The position numbers were made by a program, and so were the translations under genes. From Candidatus Pacearchaeota archaeon (GTDB taxonomy: Archaea; Nanobdellota; Nanobdellia; Pacearchaeales; GW2011-AR1), in the NCBI GenBank assembly GCA_016186375.1, contig JACPLS010000068.1, positions 1-12,159 of the forward strand: a stretch of DNA of 12,159 nt, given 5' to 3'. Shown one piece after another: positions 1-6,097 of this stretch (positions are counted from its first letter, which is position 1; each line of letters begins with the position of its first letter). The notes beneath the pieces are model-generated. The model ran no database searches, had not been told where the DNA came from, and was given only the letters and a program-made list of their open reading frames with translations.

Positions 1-105
1 TGATTGATGTGAAAAATTAGATATAAAAAATAAAATTCATGTTTTAAAAGTTCATATAATTTATGTTTATAAACAGCTTTCAATTAAAACAATGAAACAC
101 AACAA

Positions 106-948
106 CTACAATGGAAGCCCTAAAGTTTCATCAAATCCGTACATAATATTGAAATTTTGAATTGCCTGTCCTGATCCTCCTTTTAAAATATTATCCAAAG
201 CAGATAATATTATTAGCCTTTCTCCAAATTCTGATACTTTAATATGGCATCTGTTGGTATTATTTACAGCTCTAGTCTCAATTTTTTTAACCATTGAAAC
301 AAAAGGATTATTTTTGTAGAATGTGTCATATTTTTCTTGAATTGGGCCAAATCCACTAAATGTTGAAAATATAGTAGATATTATTCCTCTGTCTGTATTA
401 TCAATTCTCTGCGGAACAAATAATATTTCACCTGGAGATTCTTGATTATAAGCAAGAGCAGCAGTAATTTCTTTTAGATGAGGGTGCTCTCTACCTTCTT
501 TATAAATTAAGAATTGATCAATTTTAATAACCTCAAGACCTGCTCCTGATATCCCGCTAGTCGAAGATATATTAATCTGGGACACACATCCTTTGATTGG
601 TAACAGACCTAAGATTACTGATGTTGCATAGCACCCAGGGTTAGCGACTCTTCTTGCAGCTTTTATTTCTTCTCTATTCATTTCAGACAATCCGTATACC
701 CATCTACTATTATCTCTATGATCTTCACTTAAATCAATCAATCTTTTTTCCTTACATTTTGTTAAATATTGTTCAGACTCTCCTTTGGGAAGGGTAAAAA
801 ACATGCAATCTACACTTTCCAAATCTCCATCAGCGCCTTCTTTTCTACTTTCAGTATAAACAAGTTCAGCTCCAGGATGATTACATATTAATTCTACTAA
901 TGGTTTTCCCAACCTACCCGTGTGCCCTATTACTCCAACTTTAACCAT
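106..948 (-). CDS. argC: N-acetyl-gamma-glutamyl-phosphate reductase-like protein (ArgC/LysY family)
   Basis: ArgC-family enzymes reduce an N-acetylglutamyl (or LysW-carried aminoadipyl) phosphate to the semialdehyde with NADPH in arginine or lysine synthesis. Seen: N-terminal Rossmann motif GVIGHTG, then HPGAEL; the catalytic cysteine in NPGCYATS (about C106); STSGISGAG; EHPHLKEI supplying the catalytic histidine (about residue 155); and the C-terminal family stretch DNILKGGSGQAIQNFN. At 280 residues it is shorter than the usual 340-350, mostly through a compressed N-terminal domain. The open frame extends to a TTG at 957, but I chose the ATG at 948 because a TATA box is centred 25.5 nt upstream of it. 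No argB, argD, argJ or lysW/X/Z partner lies in the window, so whether it serves arginine, lysine or another role cannot be told. Family assignment is firm; substrate is not. Confidence 0.85.
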   Translation of the reverse strand: MVKVGVIGHTGRLGKPLVELICNHPGAELVYTESRKEGADGDLESVDCMFFTLPKGESEQYLTKCKEKRLIDLSEDHRDNSRWVYGLSEMNREEIKAARRVANPGCYATSVILGLLPIKGCVSQINISSTSGISGAGLEVIKIDQFLIYKEGREHPHLKEITAALAYNQESPGEILFVPQRIDNTDRGIISTIFSTFSGFGPIQEKYDTFYKNNPFVSMVKKIETRAVNNTNRCHIKVSEFGERLIILSALDNILKGGSGQAIQNFNIMYGFDETLGLPL

Positions 949-969
949 AAAAAACAATTACAATTTTAC

Positions 970-977
970 TATTTAAA
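970..977 (-). promoter_or_regulatory. TATA box of the ArgC-like gene
   Basis: Minus-strand TTTAAATA centred 25.5 nt upstream of the ATG at 948, the spacing expected for leaderless archaeal transcription. It favours that ATG over the upstream TTG. Confidence 0.65.
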
Positions 978-1016
978 TTAATTGATGTTGTATTGTTATA
1001 TCGAACAATTATTATC

Positions 1017-1565
1017 TTATGATTCACCTAGAAGATTTTGTAGGTCTCTTGTATATCTTTCAAGTTGGGCAGGATCGTTAAAATCTGAAGGAGTATTTAT
1101 AAGATAAATTATTTCTTTTTTCATATGTCTTGAAAATAATTTATCTGGAACTTGATTAGGCAAAGATGATACTTTAACAATTTCAGGTATTTCTCCTTCA
1201 ATTTGAACTGATGCCAATATGGGATATTCATTCCAAACTATGGGCAATTCCTTCGATATTTGCATAAATTGGATCCCATTCATCTTTTGACTATAATCTA
1301 CCCACTTTTCTTTCCTTGCCAGAATATTGATCAATTCTTCATTCATATCTTGAAGATGTATGGCACTTTCCATAAAGTAATGATAAACTTTATCCGCATA
1401 CCAATCAAAATTATTCATGTTTATCTGGAGCAGATTTTTATGAATTTCTCCATCCAATACTAGCTTAAATTGTTCAGGATCTCTATATGCTATTTCATAT
1501 CTTTCCAATTCTAAATAACCTTTTCGTTTTATTACTTTTCTTAATGTTTTTTCTAATTTTATCAT
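1017..1565 (-). CDS. Hypothetical protein, 182 aa
   Basis: I do not recognise this protein. It begins at an ATG and has no signal peptide or membrane segment. The N-terminus is strongly basic (MIKLEKTLRKVIKRKGYLELERYE); the middle is rich in aromatic and acidic residues; the C-terminal part mixes short beta-like runs (ILASVQIEGEIPEIVKVSS) with a final amphipathic helix. No nucleotide-binding or metal-binding motif is evident. It looks like a soluble mixed alpha/beta protein. It lies 60-70 nt upstream of the ArgC-like gene on the same strand, but that gene has its own TATA box, so co-transcription is not required. No good TATA box sits 25 nt upstream; the nearest candidate is the AT-rich palindrome at 1604-1618, which would give a leader of about 20 nt without a Shine-Dalgarno. 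Confidence 0.7.
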   Translation of the reverse strand: MIKLEKTLRKVIKRKGYLELERYEIAYRDPEQFKLVLDGEIHKNLLQINMNNFDWYADKVYHYFMESAIHLQDMNEELINILARKEKWVDYSQKMNGIQFMQISKELPIVWNEYPILASVQIEGEIPEIVKVSSLPNQVPDKLFSRHMKKEIIYLINTPSDFNDPAQLERYTRDLQNLLGES

Positions 1566-1603
1566 TTCTTTCTATCGGATTAAGGTATCAGTTTGCGCCG
1601 TCA

Positions 1604-1618
1604 ACTTAATAATTAAGT
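1604..1618. promoter_or_regulatory. 15-bp AT-rich palindrome, possible promoter or operator
   Basis: ACTTAAT-A-ATTAAGT is a perfect 7-1-7 palindrome between the hypothetical gene and tRNA-Ser(GGA). It may be the TATA element of the hypothetical gene, but the spacing (about 46 nt from its ATG) is long. Weak call. Confidence 0.3.
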
Positions 1619-1669
1619 AAATTTGAGTTTTAAATAACTTTCGCAAATATTTGTTTTAACGAAATTAAA

Positions 1670-1752
1670 CGCCCGGAGCAGGATTTGAACCTGCGAATCC
1701 TTGCGGAAATGCGCTCTCCAAGCGCACGCGGTAACCACTGCGCCATCCGGGC
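1670..1752 (-). tRNA. tRNA-Ser (GGA)
   Basis: A cloverleaf reads on the minus strand. The 7-bp acceptor stem is GCCCGGA/TCCGGGC with discriminator G, as serine tRNAs need. The anticodon stem TGCGC/GCGCA closes the loop TTGGAGA, giving anticodon GGA (complement at 1717-1719). There is a long class II variable arm (TTCCGCAAGGA region), and the T-loop is TTCAAAT. The 83-nt length and variable arm fit serine. No intron and no encoded CCA. A TTTTAA element centred 27.5 nt upstream overlaps the folA stop codon. Confidence 0.95.
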
Positions 1753-1776
1753 ATAAGAAAACAGAGAATTGAAGGC

Positions 1777-1782
1777 TTTTAA
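1777..1782 (-). promoter_or_regulatory. TATA-like box of tRNA-Ser(GGA), overlapping the folA stop
   Basis: TTAAAA on the minus strand is centred 27.5 nt upstream of the mature tRNA 5' end and overlaps the folA stop codon at 1779-1781. It suggests that the tRNA has its own promoter. Confidence 0.45.
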
Positions 1783-2291
1783 GAGTTTTGTCTATGTCTA
1801 AAATAAGTTACAAAATTATATCTTTCGTGGTCTTCTCTTTTTTCCTCTTTCCATTCATGATTAAAAATTATTGGAAAGTGTTTGTTTCCAATGTAGTTTC
1901 CTTTTATTTCTGTGATCTCAAGTCTTGTAACATGGGGCGTGGGAATAGTTTGCCTATAGATTCTCTCACCACCACCAATAAATACTATATTGTCTAATTT
2001 TTGAGCATAGTCCATTGCGTCAAAGATGTCTTTACAAACAATAACTTCATCTCTATGCTCTATTCCTCTTCCAGAAACAACTATATTTGTTCTCCCTTCA
2101 AGTGGCTTACCTATGCGCTGTAAAATACTTTCATATGTAACTCTTCCAAAAATAATTGGATGCCCAAAAGTTAAAGAGCGAAAATGTTTCATATCAGCTT
2201 TTCTTATTTCATCATCTTCAAACCAAGGAATTTCGCTATTGTTTCCGATGACATTGTTCCTTGCAATTGCTGCGATAATTATTAAATCCAT
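1779..2291 (-). CDS. folA: Dihydrofolate reductase
   Basis: DHFR reduces dihydrofolate to tetrahydrofolate with NADPH, regenerating the cofactor that ThyA oxidises. Seen in its 170 residues: IAAIARNNVIGNNSEIPW at the N-terminus (family motif ending in the conserved Trp, W23), an acidic run (E25-E28) where the catalytic acid lies, DMKHFRSLTFGHPIIFGRVTYES (folate and NADPH binding), IVVSGRG, and the glycine motif VFIGGGERIY (about 103-112). Length is typical. It starts 8 nt after the thyA stop on the same strand, so the two form an operon. TAGGT, overlapping the thyA stop about 7 nt before the ATG, is one of very few Shine-Dalgarno-like sequences here and fits an internal operon gene without a leaderless start. 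Confident. Confidence 0.95.
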   Translation of the reverse strand: MDLIIIAAIARNNVIGNNSEIPWFEDDEIRKADMKHFRSLTFGHPIIFGRVTYESILQRIGKPLEGRTNIVVSGRGIEHRDEVIVCKDIFDAMDYAQKLDNIVFIGGGERIYRQTIPTPHVTRLEITEIKGNYIGNKHFPIIFNHEWKEEKREDHERYNFVTYFRHRQNS

Positions 2292-2299
2292 TTTAATAC

Positions 2300-3385
2300 C
2301 TATGCAGCCATAGTAGCTTTAGAATGCCACTTTAATGGAGCAGGCCCTTCTAGATTAGCAACATCTTTGAATGGTTGTTGAATTAATTCAAAGAAAGGCA
2401 TTTTAGAGATTTTAATCTTTGGTTTTTCTAAGGGTGTTTTAGATAACTGTTCCAAAACAAATGGAACATGGTCTTTTTTCTCATTTTCTTGACTTTCAGA
2501 AGGAGCATTACCTAAATACCATTCTCTAACGTTAAGATAATCTTCTGGCTTGGATGCATTTCCTGCTCTATTCTGCAATTCAATTAAATTATTTTCATTG
2601 TTTAAGAAATCGGATCTTGGTGTTACACCACAATAAATGTGTACATTGCTGTATGTATGTATAAATTTCCTAGGATTTAAATTTGTTTCCATTGCAATTA
2701 GGTGATTTAATAGAGAATATTGAGCAATATTAAATGGAACACCTAAATATATGTCACAAGATCTTTGAAACATATGCAAATCTAAATCCTTATCTCGAGT
2801 AATAGTTAAATGTGCCATAACATGACAGGGTCCTAAAGCCATAGATGGGACATCTTCAGGATTCCAAGCAGTAAAAATATGATATCTAGATCCCTTATCT
2901 TTTTTTATTCCTTGAATAACATTTAGAATCTGATCTATTTCTCCACCTTCTCTTTTTGGCCAGTGTCTCCATTGCCATCCATAAACTGGGCCAAGATCAG
3001 AGTTTTCCATTTTCCATTCAGAATCAGATCTCATTTTTTCTTGGTAGGTCATAAACTCTTTTTCCCATTCAAGTGTGTTTTTCTTAATTCTAGAATCAAG
3101 ACTATTCCTTTTGAGGTAATGTTGAAACGCATTTCTATTCCAAATATCTACTCCTTTATCATATAGTGTTTTAGCATTCCTTTCTCCTCTCAGCATCCAA
3201 AATAATTCTTCTCCCACCCATCTTAAATTTACAGAGGATTTAGTTGTGCATCTAGGAAAACCCTCTCTTAGGTCATAAATACTTTGATCACCTGCGCTGA
3301 CAAGCATTAATTGTCCAGTTCTTTTATTATATTGAGGATCGCCATAGAATAGCACTCTTTTTAATAAATCCAAATATTCTCTCAT
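2300..3385 (-). CDS. thyA: Thymidylate synthase (ThyA type)
   Basis: ThyA methylates dUMP to dTMP using methylenetetrahydrofolate, giving dihydrofolate. Core residues are all present: NKRTG near residue 20; EELFWMLRG (about 59-67) and the DIWN tryptophan (W82); GPVYGWQWRHW with the family tyrosine (Y135); SRYHIFTAWNPEDV; catalytic cysteine C187 in ALGPCH; QRSCDIYLGVPFNIAQY (R208, D211, N219); H249 and Y251 in VHIYC. The C-terminal end KATMAA resembles the conserved tail that closes the active site. At 361 residues it exceeds the bacterial norm (about 264) through an insertion around 92-128 and another around 253-325 that is rich in Asn, Glu and Lys. It has its own TATA box and leads a thyA-folA operon. 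Family assignment is firm; the roles of the insertions are unknown. Confidence 0.96.
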   Translation of the reverse strand: MREYLDLLKRVLFYGDPQYNKRTGQLMLVSAGDQSIYDLREGFPRCTTKSSVNLRWVGEELFWMLRGERNAKTLYDKGVDIWNRNAFQHYLKRNSLDSRIKKNTLEWEKEFMTYQEKMRSDSEWKMENSDLGPVYGWQWRHWPKREGGEIDQILNVIQGIKKDKGSRYHIFTAWNPEDVPSMALGPCHVMAHLTITRDKDLDLHMFQRSCDIYLGVPFNIAQYSLLNHLIAMETNLNPRKFIHTYSNVHIYCGVTPRSDFLNNENNLIELQNRAGNASKPEDYLNVREWYLGNAPSESQENEKKDHVPFVLEQLSKTPLEKPKIKISKMPFFELIQQPFKDVANLEGPAPLKWHSKATMAA

Positions 3386-3406
3386 CTTTTTTGATGTACA
3401 AAGTAA

Positions 3407-3414
3407 TTTATAAA
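3407..3414 (-). promoter_or_regulatory. TATA box of the thyA-folA operon
   Basis: TTTATAAA, itself palindromic, is centred 25.5 nt upstream of the thyA ATG at 3385. This fits leaderless transcription. Confidence 0.65.
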
Positions 3415-3433
3415 TACATATATTATGGAAAAA

Positions 3434-4075
3434 TTATTTTGGAAGAATACATTCTCTAACAAAAGGCCAGCTTATTCTTGTCCAATTCTCAATTTGATTT
3501 TTTTCATCACTAAAAATAGATTCAACTTCTTGGATAGTATAAAATTTACCTTCCAATAGGCCTTCTTCAGCCTTGGCATGAACATCTTGATTTGTTTCAC
3601 AAATTGCAATAAGGCCGAAATGAACTTTTCCGATAGAATCAGTATCATCATTTATATAACCAATTATTCTTGGTTCAGGATAGTTTGTCATAATAACTTC
3701 TTCTTTTAGTTCTCGCATCATTGCTTGAAAAATAGGGTTTTCAGATCCTTCTTCTGTATCTCTGTCAATATGACCCCCAACTCCGCCAGAAAATTTATTT
3801 AAATATCTAGTTTCTTTGTATTCTCCATCTTTTTTATTTCTATTTGCAGTTCTTTTATAAAGAAAAACAAACTTTTTATTGGGGTTTATGATCCAAACAT
3901 AGGGAATTATTTGTTGAAGATTTTTATTCTCTTCTAATTCATTTCCTCTTGTTTGATAAAAATGGTTCTTTAATATAATTGAAATAAAATCATAAGATGA
4001 TGCATTTAAATAACCTTGAAAAGATTTATCCTTAAATAAAATTTCCCTTTTAACAACTAGTGCTTCTTTTCCCAT
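3434..4075 (-). CDS. Nudix hydrolase of a long family (213 aa)
   Basis: Nudix enzymes hydrolyse nucleoside diphosphates linked to another moiety, using a metal bound by the box glutamates. Seen: an N-terminal extension of about 55 residues (MGKEALVVKREILF, then ASSYDFISIILKNHF), the strand PYVWIINPNKKFVFLYKRT, and the box GGVGGHIDRDTEEGSENPIFQAMMRELKEEV at about 97-127. The catalytic REL-EE glutamates are present. The box is longer than canonical between GG and RE, and its late glycine is replaced (EEVIM). From memory a bacterial family shares this NPI..AMMREL.EEV pattern, so these look like family traits and not damage. It is followed by GYINDDTDSIGKVHFGL. Its TATA box is centred about 28 nt upstream. 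The substrate cannot be deduced; the thyA-folA neighbourhood suggests nucleotides. Confidence 0.85.
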   Translation of the reverse strand: MGKEALVVKREILFKDKSFQGYLNASSYDFISIILKNHFYQTRGNELEENKNLQQIIPYVWIINPNKKFVFLYKRTANRNKKDGEYKETRYLNKFSGGVGGHIDRDTEEGSENPIFQAMMRELKEEVIMTNYPEPRIIGYINDDTDSIGKVHFGLIAICETNQDVHAKAEEGLLEGKFYTIQEVESIFSDEKNQIENWTRISWPFVRECILPK

Positions 4076-4099
4076 GCAATATTTTATCTAAGATTGAAC

Positions 4100-4107
4100 T
4101 ATTTAAA
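4100..4107 (-). promoter_or_regulatory. TATA box of the 213-aa Nudix gene
   Basis: TTTAAATA on the minus strand is centred 28.5 nt upstream of the ATG at 4075, in the 35-nt gap to the next gene. It implies a zero- to three-nucleotide leader. Confidence 0.55.
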
Positions 4108-4110
4108 GAT

Positions 4111-4539
4111 TTAGTTAATTATCTTAAGTTTCTTTAGTATTATATTCCAACTAGGCTCCAACTTCAATTTACTTATCTCTTCTTTTGAATAATATCCTAT
4201 TGTTTTAACTTCCCTATTTTTTCTTTCATCTCCCCTCACTTCACACTCAAATACAATCCAGTGATGGTTGTGCGCCCCTTTATTGCAATCATTTCCATAT
4301 AATGTTTCTTCGAATAAAAGTTTATAGCCGAAGACTTGCATGCCAATTTCTTCTTTTACTTCTCTCAAGAGGGCATCTTCAAAATTTTCTTTATGTTCAA
4401 CATGACCTGCTGGACAGGCGAAACCAAGTGGAGGGACTGCTCTATCAATTAACAAAATTCTGTCTCCTTTTTTTATAATTGCTCCGACTGAAAAATGTAC
4501 AAGCCCTTTAGGGGAATAGAGAGTTTTTAATGCTGCCAT
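4111..4539 (-). CDS. Nudix hydrolase, canonical box (142 aa)
   Basis: This is a small single-domain Nudix hydrolase. The box AGHVEHKENFEDALLREVKEEIG is a perfect match to GX5EX7REUXEEXGU (about residues 45-66), so catalysis should be intact. The N-terminal beta strands SVGAIIKKGDRILLIDRA and the later strand HHWIVFECEV fit the fold. The frame could open at an ATG at 4548 (MFFMAAL), but I chose the ATG at 4539 because a TATA box is centred exactly 25.5 nt upstream of it; from 4548 the spacing would be only 16.5. The substrate is unknown; ADP-ribose, 8-oxo-dGTP or NADH-type substrates are all possible for this subfamily size. It is the second of three Nudix genes in 2.2 kb. Confidence 0.88.
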   Translation of the reverse strand: MAALKTLYSPKGLVHFSVGAIIKKGDRILLIDRAVPPLGFACPAGHVEHKENFEDALLREVKEEIGMQVFGYKLLFEETLYGNDCNKGAHNHHWIVFECEVRGDERKNREVKTIGYYSKEEISKLKLEPSWNIILKKLKIIN

Positions 4540-4560
4540 GAAAAACATGAAATTGTTAAG

Positions 4561-4568
4561 TATAAAAA
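4561..4568 (-). promoter_or_regulatory. TATA box of the 142-aa Nudix gene
   Basis: TTTTTATA on the minus strand is centred 25.5 nt upstream of the ATG at 4539. It overlaps the perfect 22-bp palindrome at 4562-4583. Confidence 0.6.
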
Positions 4569-4583
4569 GATATATCTTTTTAT
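4562..4583. repeat. Perfect 22-bp palindrome over a TATA box
   Basis: Each 11-nt arm is ATAAAAAGATA or its complement, with no spacer. It covers the TATA box of the downstream Nudix gene and starts 17 nt past the upstream stop codon. It could be an operator for a dimeric regulator or a terminator hairpin; AT-rich composition also makes chance palindromes likelier. Confidence 0.5.
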
Positions 4584-4600
4584 TTATTATGATGATAAGA

Positions 4601-5053
4601 TCAGGATAAATTAAAAATCTTCAAATGTCTTTCTAAATCGTCTTTAGTTTTTGGACAATGTAATCCATTAAAAACTATAGTAAACTTATCATCCACAGGT
4701 ATATTATATCTAGCAGGTAATCCAAATTCAAGGCGTAAACTCCAATGCATTTGAGTTTGATAATCCTTAAAATTACCTTCATCTTTATTTAATTCAGCAA
4801 GAGTATTTCCGTTATTATGACTTAGAAGAAATAATCCGTACTCATCGCTCCACCTTTCATTATAAGCACATATTAAAGAAGTAATATGTTTAGATGAAAA
4901 TTGAGGACAATAAATTTGTCGCATAACTTCTATCCATCCGTTGCGAATTTCATTAACTAGAGAGAAATATCCTCTTCTCTCAAGTGATAGTTTAACTTCA
5001 TGATGCCTCTCAATAATTTCTGGCTTCACAACTAAAATTGATTGATCTTTCAT
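4601..5053 (-). CDS. Divergent nucleoside diphosphate kinase-like protein
   Basis: NDK moves a phosphate between nucleoside tri- and diphosphates through a phosphohistidine. The 150-residue length and both ends match: SILVVKPEIIERHHEVKLSLERRGYF corresponds to the NDK start (LVIIKPDAVERG...EKKGF) with the lysine K10. FNGLHCPKTKDDLERHLKIF (128-147) corresponds to NIIHGSDSPESAEREIALFF, placing H132 at the active-site histidine, N129 at its conserved Asn and E141 at its Glu. SLRLEFG (105-111) matches TIRGDFG with R107. Unusual: the Ser after the histidine is replaced (HCPKT), the usual RxMxGxT segment is not recognisable, and the middle (35-75) has no clear similarity. Its place among thyA, folA and Nudix genes supports a nucleotide role. 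Identification is from motifs only; kinase activity is inferred. Confidence 0.6.
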   Translation of the reverse strand: MKDQSILVVKPEIIERHHEVKLSLERRGYFSLVNEIRNGWIEVMRQIYCPQFSSKHITSLICAYNERWSDEYGLFLLSHNNGNTLAELNKDEGNFKDYQTQMHWSLRLEFGLPARYNIPVDDKFTIVFNGLHCPKTKDDLERHLKIFNLS

Positions 5054-5075
5054 AAAAATAACTTTATTTTATTCC

Positions 5076-5083
5076 TTTAAAAA
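5076..5083 (-). promoter_or_regulatory. TATA box of the NDK-like gene
   Basis: TTTTTAAA on the minus strand is centred 26.5 nt upstream of the ATG at 5053, within a 73-nt divergent promoter region shared with the next Nudix gene. Confidence 0.55.
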
Positions 5084-5098
5084 ATTATATACAAACAA

Positions 5099-5106
5099 TT
5101 ATATAG
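5099..5106 (+). promoter_or_regulatory. TATA box of the 169-aa Nudix gene
   Basis: TTATATAG is centred 24.5 nt upstream of the ATG at 5127. No Shine-Dalgarno is present, so the transcript is probably leaderless. Confidence 0.55.
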
Positions 5107-5126
5107 ATAAAGATATACAAAATAAT

Positions 5127-5636
5127 ATGCCTGCAAATAAAATAACTCTTGATAAAGCAAAGGAAGACAAACTATTTTATTTTGTCGCTAATGTTGTCGT
5201 TTATAGAGATTTAGATAAAAGATGTCTTATTTTAAAAAGAGATGAAAGAGAGAAAGTTCACCCTGGAAAATATGCAGTTCCAGGAGGCAAACTTGAATGG
5301 AAAAACTTAGATATCGCAAAACCTACAAGAATGAATGGTGATGTAATAGATTTTGAAAATTCTGTTGAATCTTTGTTACAAAGAGAATTAATGGAAGAAA
5401 CAGGATTAGAAATAGAACCTTATTTAAGCTATATTAATAGCGTTTCTTTTGTACGCCCGGATGGAATACCAGTTATATTAGTGAAATTCGCTGCAAAATA
5501 TAAAAAAGGAGAGGTAAAATTAGAAAGTGGTTCATTCACAGATTATTCATGGGTAAATGAAAACGAAGTAAAAAATTTTGATTGTATTTTAGGCATAAAG
5601 GAAGAAGTGGAAAAAACTATAAAATTATTTTCATAA
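5127..5636 (+). CDS. Nudix hydrolase with an insertion in the Nudix box (169 aa)
   Basis: Strand YFVANVVVYRDLDKRCLILKRDE leads to GKYAVPGGKLEW (48-58), the start of a Nudix box. The second half, LLQRELMEETGLEI (83-96), carries the catalytic REL-EE-G pattern. Between the halves about 17 extra residues are inserted (about 59-77, including KPTRMNGDVIDFEN), so the spacing from GG to RE is far longer than GX5EX7RE; the box glutamate is probably E77 or is shifted by one. SFVRPDGIPVILVKFAAKY and TDYSWVNENEV are typical C-terminal Nudix strands. It is transcribed divergently from the NDK-like gene and converges on uS10 with only 5 nt between stop codons. Likely a nucleotide or nucleotide-derivative pyrophosphatase; substrate unknown. 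Confidence 0.85.
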   Translation: MPANKITLDKAKEDKLFYFVANVVVYRDLDKRCLILKRDEREKVHPGKYAVPGGKLEWKNLDIAKPTRMNGDVIDFENSVESLLQRELMEETGLEIEPYLSYINSVSFVRPDGIPVILVKFAAKYKKGEVKLESGSFTDYSWVNENEVKNFDCILGIKEEVEKTIKLFS

Positions 5637-5641
5637 CAATT

Positions 5642-5950
5642 TCAATCCTTCATTTCAATCTTAATTTGGACAGAACGAGGGATTTGTAGTTTCATAATAG
5701 GATGAAGAATACGATCTTCTGCTGGTATGTCAATAATTCTTCTATGAACTCTCATCTCGAATTTATCGAAAGTAGCTGTTCCATTTCCGCAAGGAGATTT
5801 TCTTGTGGTAACTTTAAGTTTTCTCGTCGGTAATGGAATAGGGCCTCGCATAACTGCTCCGGCTCTATCTGTAATTTCTTTTATTGATGTTATAACTGGA
5901 TTAAGTGCCCCAATATCAATGCTTGCCAGTTTGATTCTTACTTTTGTCAT
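5642..5950 (-). CDS. rps10: Small ribosomal subunit protein uS10, archaeal type
   Basis: uS10 is part of the head of the 30S subunit. The 102-residue length is the usual archaeal and eukaryotic size. KVRIKLASID at the start, GPIPLPTRKLKVTTRKSPCGNGTATFDKFEMRVHRRIIDI in the centre and a basic/acidic tail are all characteristic. In many archaea rps10 follows the EF-1alpha gene; here it stands alone, with a divergent tRNA gene upstream and a convergent Nudix gene downstream. It starts at ATG 5950, with the palindromic TATA at 5973-5980 centred about 27 nt upstream, so the mRNA is probably leaderless. Confident. Confidence 0.97.
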   Translation of the reverse strand: MTKVRIKLASIDIGALNPVITSIKEITDRAGAVMRGPIPLPTRKLKVTTRKSPCGNGTATFDKFEMRVHRRIIDIPAEDRILHPIMKLQIPRSVQIKIEMKD

Positions 5951-5972
5951 GATAATGTGAGAGAGAAAATGC

Positions 5973-5980
5973 TTTTTAAA
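5973..5980. promoter_or_regulatory. Shared bidirectional TATA box for rps10 and tRNA-Ser(CGA)
   Basis: The self-complementary TTTAAA at 5975-5980 (within TTTTTAAA) has its centre 27.5 nt from the rps10 start at 5950 on the minus strand and 26.5 nt from the tRNA start at 6004 on the plus strand. No other TATA-like sequence lies in the 53-nt gap at the right distance for either gene. Confidence 0.6.
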
Positions 5981-6003
5981 CCTTGTGTCCTTTTGAATGG
6001 TGT

Positions 6004-6086
6004 GCCGATGTGCCAGAACGGTAAATGGGACGGTCTCGAAAACCGTTGTCCGCGAGGACGCCTAGGTTCGAATCCTAGCATCGGCG
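6004..6086 (+). tRNA. tRNA-Ser (CGA)
   Basis: The acceptor stem is GCCGATG/CATCGGC with discriminator G. The anticodon stem ACGGT/ACCGT closes loop CTCGAAA, giving anticodon CGA. The class II variable arm is TGTCCGCGAGGACGC, and the T-arm is CTAGG-TTCGAAT-CCTAG. At 83 nt it matches the tRNA-Ser(GGA) earlier in the window. No intron, no encoded CCA. TTTT directly follows and may be a weak termination signal. Confidence 0.96.
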
Positions 6087-6097
6087 TTTTAATCATG

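Noticed and set aside
1..105. Palindrome GTTTATAAAC near 65-74 as a promoter of a minus-strand gene
   Set aside because: The ATG at 38-40 is followed by a stop after seven codons. I see no gene in 1-105.
949..957. TTG start adding MFF to the ArgC-like protein
   Set aside because: The ATG at 948 has a TATA box at the expected distance and gives a normal Rossmann start.
1260..3166. Several 60-95-residue plus-strand frames opposite the hypothetical, folA and thyA genes
   Set aside because: They are antisense shadows of well-supported genes, with no family resemblance.
6004..6086. tRNA-Ser(CGA) as an integration site for an element carrying the ATPase
   Set aside because: I found no second copy of the tRNA 3' end and no integrase in the window.
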